Assembly: GCA_051294375.1 (NCBI GenBank)
Contig: JBJCIZ010000239.1
Location: 5,909,074 to 5,973,073 of the forward strand
Direction of reading: 5' to 3'
Source: Paraspadella gotoi
Lineage: Eukaryota > Chaetognatha
DNA length: 64,000 bases
A model generated the notes under the pieces. The model did not search any database. It was given only the letters and a program-made list of their open reading frames with translations, and was not told the origin of the DNA. Positions 55,501 to 64,000 of this stretch are shown piece by piece. Positions within the stretch are counted from its first letter, which is position 1; each line of letters opens with the position of its first letter. The position numbers and the translations under genes are program-made.

Positions 55501-58110
55501 GTGACCTGGAGATTTTGTATGTGGGCTAGGAAAGTGTGTGATTGACAGGAACTACCAAAGTTCGCTGACATAGTTAGTGGAAATGAAAGTTTAAATGAGA
55601 AAAAAACAAAACCTGATTTTTAACTAATTGTTCAATGCTTGCTTTTTCCTTTTTATCTAGTTAATATGTATTGCAGGCATGGTATTAATAAATCAATGAA
55701 TTAATCAGTTAATTAATCAATTTAGTAAATAAAGATATCATAAAATTAATTAATGTCAGTCTCAATTCCGTCAATCCTACCATCTTTAGCAAAAAAGCTC
55801 AATAATGTGATTGGCTGGGTTGGGGATATTGGAACTTAGATATTTGTGTGTGGGTAGCGGAAAAGTATGTGCTGAATAAGCTGGCACTATAATTGAATTG
55901 GTATCGCAGCGCGGCCAGCGCACCTGCGACGCGCCCGCTCGTTGAGTCTCGGAAATTCCAGTATAAATGACAAAAACATAAGTCGAATAATTATAATAAT
56001 CTCTTTTAACCTTAATTTATTAAGTCAATAAACATCAATCAATTATCAAATTGGAGTAGATTGAGATGAAATTTTCGATGTCCTGGGTTAGAGGAAAACG
56101 TCAATGAGAAGTGATATAAAGCTTCAGTGGGAGATACGTACCAGTGGATTCGAAGCTTTAATTGAAAAAATATGGAAGTCAACATTTAAACTTGGACATC
56201 TATTATAATTTATATTACCATAGATAGATTGAGCATGAATTTGTGACCAGTAGAAAGTGAGGAAGCAGCATAAGATATAAGTTTGGCGAAGCACTTGAAA
56301 AATAAATTCGATGCAATTGGAGAAAATGACTGCAAGTTAAAAAAAATGATTAAAAGATGACATAGGATCGTCTATCGCAAAAATGGATATTGATGAGAGA
56401 GAAGAGGAGAGAACTAAGAGAGACGGAGAGAGATGCAGATGAGAGTGAGAGAGGACAGAAGCAGAGCACCTATGAGGAGAAGGCGATGCGAGAGCATGAG
56501 AGACGAGAGACGGGAGACATAAATAAATAAAATCTTTAAAAAGGACTCGAAGAATCGAGTGCAGAGCCCACTATATCAGTCAATAAATCTATATTGAAAA
56601 GAAACCGAGGAAAAAACGAATGACTGATAATCGGAGATTGGCGGACATTGTATAGACTTGATGGGTAATCTAATTGATCTGTATACGTATGTGATGCATG
56701 TAATGTATTTTATTAATGTAATAGGAATTCGATATTGATTTGTTATGATAATCTAATTATTGATCCCGCGATGATAGTCTTACTGCTGTGATCATATAGT
56801 CATTCAGGTGATGCGAATGATCTGTCATCTCATTTGATGGATCGATTGTCATTGGCTATGGTGGCTGCGCATGATAGTTCAATAAACACAATGCGTGTAT
56901 CGAGTGAAAGAGAGAGAGAGAGAGAGAGAGAGAGAACGGAGAGAGAGAAGAGAGAGAAGAGAAGAGAAGAGAAGGGTGAGCAGAGAAGAGAAAGAGAGGA
57001 GAGAGATGAGAAGAGACGAATGAGAGAGAGAAAGAAAATAATCCACGAAAAATCTCGGATGAAATATTGGGATTTTGTATTCTGAAAAGAAGCGCGGGAA
57101 ACACAAATGGCAATAATAAAAGTTTTTAGTAGGGAAAAAATAAGTCAGGAATTTTTCCAAAAACAAACGATCACAGCATAGGAGATCGGACAGATAGGGA
57201 CAAGACACCTAGCAACAGAGAGACAGATGAGAGAGAGGATGAAGAGTAGAGTGAGAGAGAACCGGTTTCCGCTGCTGAGAAAAAGGCAGAAGAGAAGAGA
57301 GCCGTATTGAATAATTAAATGGATAGAGCGAGAGAGAGTTACAGCGCCTTTACTCGTTAAAGTAGATCAGCGAGTACTTATATGGTCGCGCACGCAGTTA
57401 GAAGTCTGAGACTACCACCGGTTCGCGTGTTACTTTAATTGCGAAGACCCGTATTCGCTTATGCCGGTAATTCTTTTTGTAAAGACGAGTTAGTGACGTA
57501 CAGATTAGGGATAATATCAGACAGAATTTTGGATAAGAAGAAGAGGAAAACGAGGAGAAGAGAGTAGAGAGGAACGAAGCTGGACACTCGCTGAGGAGTC
57601 GACTGCGTTTATTAGAAGAAGCAGGTGCGGGAAAAGAGAGAGAGAGGCAGCAGACATTAATTACAGGACGTTTTGTTTTGTAAATAAAACAATAAAACAA
57701 ATACCAATATTGATATGGAAATGAGAGATTTTAAGATCTGATCTGGATTAGAAAGCCAGTATATGTAAAATTCAACTCTCTATGATATCAGAGCATTTAA
57801 GAAGCATGATGCAAATGATAGCGATAGACAGAAAGCTTGAAACGAAAAAAAATCTGAGACAGGGACGGGAACTATTACGCCAGACCTGGCATAATAGGAG
57901 GATATTTGTTTGTTTGATAATGTAAACGAAAACGATTTAATAACTGTCCTGACTCAATTGTGTAAGGACATCGATAGATGACAAGCTGAATATAAATATA
58001 ATTAATCTATATTAATTATATTAATTAATTCATGCTATTAATTAATTATTAATTATGCAATTAATTTAATTAATTATCGGATAGAGCAGATCACATTGTT
58101 TTGCTCACTT
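55500..58110 (+). repeat. Noisy duplicate of 30060-31780 with an insertion
   Basis: 55500-56540 follows 30060-31500 monomer by monomer with many indels. 57890-58110 follows 31590-31790 (GGATATTTG..., AGGACATCGAT). Between them, 56540-57890 has no counterpart and includes a GA-rich tract at 56905-57040. Confidence 0.7.
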
Positions 58111-58119
58111 TTTTTTTAC

Positions 58120-58565
58120 CCTTAATGTCCACTTTTCAACTTTTAATCTTTGGGACGGAGATTGTCGAATTTCCTTTCCCTTTCCCTTTCCCTTTCCTTT
58201 CCTTTTCTTTCCTTTCCTTTCCTTTCCTTTCCTTTCTTTCTTTCTTTTCTTTTCTTTTCTTTTCTTTTCTTTTCTTTTCTTTTCTTTTCTTTTTCTTTTC
58301 TTTTTCTTCCTTTTCTTTCCTTCTTCTTTTCATTTTTTTCCTGTTCTTCTCCTCAGTAGTACGGTAACATTTAAATCCGTCGGTGGGATTTTACTTCTAA
58401 TAGTTAAAAATATTTTTTTTACATTTTTTGTTGTACCATTTTGTGGTTTTTCGTGGAGAAAAAAAATTATTTCGGAAGAGATACGTACGTACGTACGTAC
58501 GTATTTATAAAAATTAATACGAAAGAGAAAAATATTTTTTTCATTTATTGATTCTAAACCCAATA
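58120..58565 (+). repeat. Duplicate of 51100-51548
   Basis: Shares the ACTTTTCAACTTTTAATCTT lead-in, the pentanucleotide repeat, the (ACGT)n run and the sequence between them. Confidence 0.9.
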
Positions 58566-59115
58566 TTTTTTTTTTGTGAACATGGAATGATAATAAAAAC
58601 TGAGCCCAAAAAAAGGTGAAAGAAAAGAAGGTTGAAATATTTTTGAAATCTCCTCAGGAGCGAAAAGCGGAAGGAAAACGATGTGGCTTGGGGTAAATTT
58701 GTCGAGGCGCCAATATGATTTCATTTTCACGTAATTTCAAATAAAATCATTATAATAAACATAAACTTTTTTTCTGTATTTGAAAAATATCAAAAAATTA
58801 AACAATCTAATAAATATACTAACATAATACATCTCTTATAAAAAAAAGCCTGCTAGTTTTATGATTTTAATATAGAATGTATATTGTTTGTCGAGTAAAA
58901 ACACTGAGCCTACTGTCAACTTTTGATTGATCCTATATCGAAACGAAACATATTCTTCATCTCTTACAACTATACTCAACTTGTATTTTGATTGCTAGTA
59001 CGCAGCACAATATATCTTCCACGATCTAATACGTAAGGTAGGGGTCTTTCGTACATTGAAACACTTCTATGAATAATATACCACGTCATTGATAGGGAAT
59101 AAACGAGACAGTGAG

Positions 59116-59735
59116 AGGAAGGCAGACCAAGGTGCAGGCATATTTTTGAGTATATATGTGACCAGCGGAAGAAGGCAGGGCTTGCAACCTATACAGAGGC
59201 AAGAACATTCTCTGCCCCTAGACGGGCTTGCTCGCGCATAACACCCACCAATCCTCAACGCTCTGCGTTCTCTCTCCTGTGGATAAGGACGGTGCGGACA
59301 TCCTGCTAGTTCGAATGCGAATCACCGCGCGCCAAGAGAGAGACGAGGGTGTGAGTCATCTCGACGCAGTGAGGATCGGGATAGCATGTACTATCTGGGC
59401 AACATGATAAGATCCTCGCACTCCGTTCTCGATGAGAGGGTCTGAAACCTTAGTGCTCGAGCTGAACTCTGGCTCGCGTTCTATGCTAGCACTTTTAGTA
59501 GTGGGTGAATGATCGATGACTAAGAGTGCGACATTAGGATTTATGTATCTGTTTCCTATTAACATATTATATACTTACCATACTTACCATCTTTTCCTGA
59601 TGAGAGACTAAGGTTAGAACCTACCGCTTTAGCTAGATATACTCCACATCTTCCAAGTGGGCGGCCCAAATGTGGGGGCTCGAACCCACGACCAGGATTA
59701 AGAGTCCTGTGCTCTTACCGACTGAGCTAACCCTT
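59116..59735 (-). mobile_element. Insertion in module D2 with a tRNA-like end, possible SINE
   Basis: About 620 bp present only in copy 3 of the module. On the minus strand it begins with a tRNA-Lys-like sequence and continues with non-repetitive, GC-richer DNA. Either a tRNA-headed retroposon or foreign sequence joined by mis-assembly. Confidence 0.4.
59662..59734 (-). tRNA. tRNA-Lys(CTT)-like sequence, probably a pseudogene or SINE head
   Basis: On the minus strand: D-arm TAGCTCAGTCGGTAAGAGC (A box), anticodon arm CAGGACTCTTAATCCTG with anticodon CTT, T-arm GTGGGTTCGAGCCCCCAC (B box, one extra C). The three arms pair well. The 3' acceptor strand (ATTTGGG) has no partner: the expected 5' strand is replaced by flanking module sequence (ATAAGGG). 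So it is not a complete tRNA gene here. Confidence 0.55.
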
Positions 59736-60039
59736 ATATAATGTCAAAATTCAAAATGTTATCTTATATTTGGATCAATTCCTACAAAAGTTTAAACGAT
59801 AGGAAAATTTTTTTTTAAAATTATATTATTAGATTAAGGTTAAAATTTCACGAAACTGTATTTTTAAGGCCTGAAATTAAAATCGGTATCTTAATATATT
59901 TTTTTAAACATTTTTTTCTAAAAAGAGAGAAAAATTTCGATGGAACAACAGAATTTTTATTAAAAAAAATTTTTATATCCGACTGCAGCCCTATTCTTCA
60001 ACGACGCCTCCCTTAAGGGAAAAAAAAACCCTGTTCGAC

Positions 60040-60840
60040 TCTGAACTATCTTTCTATCTTCTCCCCTCATCCTTCTATCTCCTCAACTCCTCTCTCCTCT
60101 TCTATCCTCTCCTCTACTTCTCTCCTACACTTCAACTATCTTTCTATCTTCTCCTCTCTCCTCATCCTACTATCTCTCCTCCTCTCCCTTCTATCCTCTC
60201 TATCTCTCCTCTTCTCCTTATATCTTTTCTCTCTTCTCCCCTCATCCTTCTATCTCTCAACTCATCTCTCCCATTTCTATCCTCTCCTACTCCTCTCTCC
60301 TTAACTATCTTTCTTCTCTCTGCCCTCATCCGTCTATCTCCTCAACTCCTCACTCCTTCTATCCTTCCTTTCCTTCTCCTCCTCTCCTTAACTATCTTTC
60401 TCTCTTTCTCCCCTCATCCTTCTATCTCCTCAACTCCTCTCTCACCTTCTATTCCTCTCTACTACTCCTCTCTCCTTAATTATCTTTCTCTCTTCTGCCC
60501 TCATACTTCTATCTTTTTCCTCCTCTCTTCTTTCTTTCCTTCTTCTTTCTCTCTCCTCTCTCAATTGATTTCTCCTCCTCTCTCCTCAACTCTCTCTTCT
60601 CTTCTCACCGTCTCCTCTCTATTTCTCTCTCCTTTTCTTTCCTCCTCCTCCTCTCTTTTCTCTCCTTTTTCCTCTTTCTCCTCCTTCTCCTTCTTTTCTC
60701 ATCTTTCTTCCTCCACACATTTCCTTCCTCCCTTGTTGTTTTTCCTCCTCTCCTGCCCCTCTCTCCTTTTCTCCTCGTCTCTCAACTTTTTTTTTCCCCT
60801 CTGTCTTCTTTTTTCTCTTCTCATTCCTCTATTTTTTTCA
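60040..60840. repeat. 86-bp pyrimidine minisatellite, array 2
   Basis: Same unit as 32905-34230. It ends in the same ATAACCAGCAACATTTCC sequence that follows array 1. Confidence 0.9.
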
Positions 60841-61030
60841 TATAACCAGCAACATTTCCTCTCCAATGAAAAAAAAAACCTGCCAAATACTTGGGATTGA
60901 CTTCTTCCTTTGTTTTTCCCTCTGAAACGTTTTTTATTGTTTAGTTTGGTCTTTCTTTCTCCTCTTTCGTCTCTCTGTTCTTTCTCTCTCTTCGTTCTTA
61001 ATATCTCTCTCTCTCTCTGCTCTGGCTTTA

Positions 61031-61055
61031 NNNNNNNNNNNNNNNNNNNNNNNNN
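61031..61055. other. Assembly gap (25 N)
   Basis: Fixed-length run of N. The next contig restarts at CTCTATTTTCAACG, the same point where array 1 begins. Confidence 0.99.
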
Positions 61056-62110
61056 CTCTATTTTCAACGTCGACTCCCTTAAGGGAAAAAAAACCCTGTC
61101 CTCTCCTGAACTATCTTTCTATCTTCTCCCCTCACTTCTATCTCCTCAACTCCTCTCTCCTCTTCTATCCTCTCCTACTACTCCTCTCTCCTTAAACTAT
61201 CTTTCATCTTCTCCCCTCATCCTTCTATCTCCTCAACTCATCTCTCCCTTCTATCCTCTCCTACTTCTCCTCTCTCCTTAACTATCTTTCTCTCTTCTCC
61301 CCTCATCGTTCTATCTCCTCAACTCCTCTCTCCCCTTCTATCCTCTCTACTACTCCTCTCTCCTTAACTATCTTTCTATCTTCTCCCTCATCCTTCTATC
61401 TCCTCAACTCCTCTCTCCCTTCTATCCTCTCCTACTACGTCCTCTCTCCTGAACTATCTTTCATCTTCTCCCCTCATACTTCTATCTCCTAAACTTCTCT
61501 CTCCTCTTCTATCCTTCTCCTTACTACTCCTCTCTCCTGAACTATCTTTCTATCATCCTCCCTCATCCTTCTATCTCCTCAACTCCTCTCTCCTCTTCTA
61601 TACCTCTCCTACTACTCTTCTTTCCTGAACTATCTGCTATTTCTTCCCTCTTCTCTTCTAATCTCCTCACTCCGCTCTCTCTTTTATCCTCTCCTTACTA
61701 CTCCTCTCTCCTAACTATCTTTCTATCTCTCCCCTCATCCTTCTATCTCCTCAACTTCTCTCTCCCCTTCTATCATCTCCTACTTCTCCTCTCTCCTTAA
61801 CTATCTTCTCTCTTCTGCCCTCATCCGTCTATCTCCAATCTCCTCACTCCCATCTATCCTCTCCTTCTTCTCCTCTCTCTTTAACTATCTTTCTCTCTTC
61901 TCCCCTCATCCTTCATTCTCCTCAACTCCTCTCTCACCTTCTATCTTCTCTACTTCTCCTCTCTCCTTAACTATCTTCTCTCTTCTGCCCTCATACTTCT
62001 ATCTCTTTCCTCCTCTCTTCTTTCTTTCCTTCCTTCTTTCTCTCTCTCCTCTCTCAATTGATTTCTCCTCCTCCTTCTCCTCAACTCCTCTCTTCTTCTT
62101 CTCACGTCTC
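61056..62110. repeat. 86-bp pyrimidine minisatellite, array 3
   Basis: Restarts the leader and the array, so two consecutive arrays flank the gap. Spacing between two clean units is 86 bp. After 62110 the sequence diverges from array 1. Confidence 0.9.
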
Positions 62111-62119
62111 ATTCTCTAA

Positions 62120-63080
62120 GCTTCGACTTAAAATTTCCATTTTCTATTCTGCCATATTTTCTAGTGAAACGAATTTCATGGACAAAGAAGAGAAAAAGAA
62201 GAATAAAAAATAAAGAATTAAAAAAACAAAACAAAAAAACAAACAGAGACTGAATAAAAAGCTTTAGAAACTTTGCGCAAACGTAAAATTTAGTAGTAAT
62301 GTAGTTTTAATTTTTAACTAATCATGTTTAGAAAAAGGAGGCCAATTTATTACCGTACATTCAATTGACTTCGTTCTACTGATTTAGATTTGATAAAAAA
62401 ATTTAAGCTCAAATTTTAAATTCCGAATATACAAACACCCATTTGTCCGAAAGTGACAGTTGTGACAGTTGAAATAGTTGTGACAATTGAAATATTTGCG
62501 ACAGTTGAAAGAGTTGTGACAGACGGGAGACAGACGCATCCGCAATAAAGATTTTTATCTTCTCTCCTTTTCTCTCTGCCTTTTCGGCCTTATTTTCCCA
62601 AAACGGCCCATTTAATTTGAAATTCAGAATAAGATTTAATTTAAGTGAAATATTAGGTTAGATTAGGGTTAGGGATTAGGTAAAGAATTATATTAAGTTT
62701 AAGGTTTATGATTAAGCTTAAAGATTTAGGTTAGGGATTAATATTTAGATTAGGCCTTAGTGATTAGTTTATAAACATAAAACTGAAAAGAGAACGGTCG
62801 CGACACGCGCTGCATAAGTCTATCAGTCGCACAGATTCTAGGTCGCAGCAAAGTCAGCAAAATAGTCACCAAATTTAAACCGCGCTAAATTTTTGGGTCA
62901 ATGTGTTCGTATTTTCAGGTGATCACGTGACTTTAAATGTGATAACATATTCACATTAAAAGTCGTTTGTATAGGCTCACTTTTCATACTAAATATGAAG
63001 TAAATTGATGAGTTATTAAATAAGTATTAAGCAATTTTTAACGTTAAGTGGGACAGAGCAATGGACGAACATGACCGACC
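62120..63080. other. AT-rich stretch with small repeats
   Basis: Contains about four copies of an 18-bp GTTGTGACAGTTGAAATA unit (62455-62525) and a TTAGGG-like tract (62640-62770). No gene seen. Confidence 0.6.
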
Positions 63081-63382
63081 GAAAAAGTGAAACTCAAAGA
63101 ACAGAGAGTCTCGTGGAAAAAACCCTGGAGGAAACTCGAGGTCAAGGTCGAAGGAAGAAACAGAGGGTGGGGAGAGGGGAGAATTGTGTCGTGGAAATTT
63201 GTGTCGGTCTGTCGGTAAAAATAAAAAGGATTTTTTTTGTCGTGGGAAAGACCGTCGAAGTCGAAATTTAATCAGTCAAAAATACAACATCGCTCTCTCT
63301 GTCTATGTCTCTCTCTCTGTCTTACTTTGTCTCTCTCTCTCTCTCTCTCATTCTCTCTCCTCTCTCTCTCCTCTCTCTCTCG

Positions 63383-63416
<34 letters not shown>

Positions 63417-64000
63417 TGGTTTTTCTTTAGTAATAGACATGAAACCGTTCTTAATCGCGAACATTGTGTTGTATTGACTTATTATTTCTTTTCCATACTT
63501 TAATTGAAACATATTTTCATTTATATGATAGTTTTTATAGCTGTGAGTCTGTTGTTGAAATCTAGTTTTCTCAAAAATTGTGTTTACAGTAACCGTTACT
63601 TCTAATTTTTACCATTTAACCATTTTAACATTTTAACATTGAACGACGTGACTAAAAAGGTCGTATAGGCCGCGGAGTGGTGTTGCCATGACCGTATCCG
63701 TGTATTTCATTTCAATGTCATCTCATTCATTCATTTCTATCTTCTCCTGTGCGATAACCAAAGCCTTTCTCTACTCTTTCCTTTTTTTCTCATTTTTTCT
63801 TCTTTTTTTACTCAATATAATCGCGATACTTTTTTCTTTTTTCTCGTTGTAGTTGTTGTATTTTGCCGAAAAAACCGAATTTAAGGCGCGAGCACGCAGG
63901 AACAACTCGGGCGTGTTGAAACGACGACGATTAATGGCGACGATAACTGACGACAACTAAAATGATGAGGACAATGACGACCACGACGACGATGATGCTG
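63080..64000 (+). repeat. Duplicated module D4, copy 2
   Basis: Follows 36060-37015 through the TGTGTCGGTCTGTCGGTAAA block, the CT-rich stretch (63290-63415) and the GAGCACGCAGGAACAACTCG block. It runs off the right edge inside GAC repeats. Confidence 0.8.

Larger units (their letters stand above)
58566..60000 (+). repeat. Duplicated module D2, copy 3, interrupted
   Basis: Follows copy 1 to 59115 (AAACGAGACAGTGAGAG), then about 620 bp of unrelated DNA, then resumes at 59735 (CCCTTATATAATGTCAAAAT) to 60000. Confidence 0.85.

Overview
The window is nuclear DNA of an invertebrate animal. It is AT-rich and full of introns. It holds tRNA-derived short repeats, a decayed Ty3/Gypsy retroelement, degenerate TTAGGG-like tracts and very many simple repeats, mostly (CT/GA)n and GAC triplets. 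Nothing here is prokaryotic: no operons, CRISPR arrays or rRNA were seen. Three runs of exactly 25 N (19346-19370, 38627-38651, 61031-61055) are scaffold joins, and many stretches look like poorly polished long-read consensus. I cannot name the species.

Region 1.4-16.4 kb (minus strand). The one clearly identified gene is a Golgi-type alpha-mannosidase II (glycoside hydrolase family 38). I rebuilt 11 exons by eye. They join in frame into a predicted protein of 1113 residues: a type II membrane anchor, the zinc-binding HTDPGW motif, the nucleophile motif NIDPFGYS, LGDDF, FQHHD, then the C-terminal beta domains. Exon phases agree at every junction. Four introns appear to start with GTC, and one has no possible GT-AG boundary. 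Intron 7 is 5.7 kb and carries a frameshifted Gypsy pol fragment in the opposite orientation. Introns also carry a SINE, an 18-bp minisatellite and a (CT)n run. A small SINE-like family lies around the 3' end of the gene.

Region 16.6-20.3 kb is a repeat block: a duplicated module, a SINE, GAC-triplet arrays around four copies of a 77-bp satellite, then a GC-rich segment. The same modules return in the same order at 38.65-49.8 kb. There the satellite has grown to about 6 kb, mostly in the opposite orientation.

Region 20.3-29.1 kb has balanced base composition and no long homopolymers. It holds a few plausible but unidentified coding pieces: a two-exon candidate at 24.3-24.8 kb, a terminal exon with a poly(A) signal at 23.8-24.0 kb, and open frames at 22.6-23.3 and 28.3-29.1 kb.

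Region 29.4-37.6 kb is a second repeat block: dispersed monomers, an 18-bp minisatellite, (GA)n runs, a 1.1-kb module, an 86-bp pyrimidine minisatellite, CT-rich DNA and GAC-rich DNA. It is repeated collinearly at 55.5-64.0 kb, and part of it at 51.0-52.6 kb. One copy is interrupted by an insertion that ends in a tRNA-Lys(CTT)-like sequence.

The dominant signals are therefore one intact glycan-processing gene with odd splice sites and two families of collinear multi-kilobase duplications that restart at scaffold gaps. No gene cluster or new multi-gene system could be supported.
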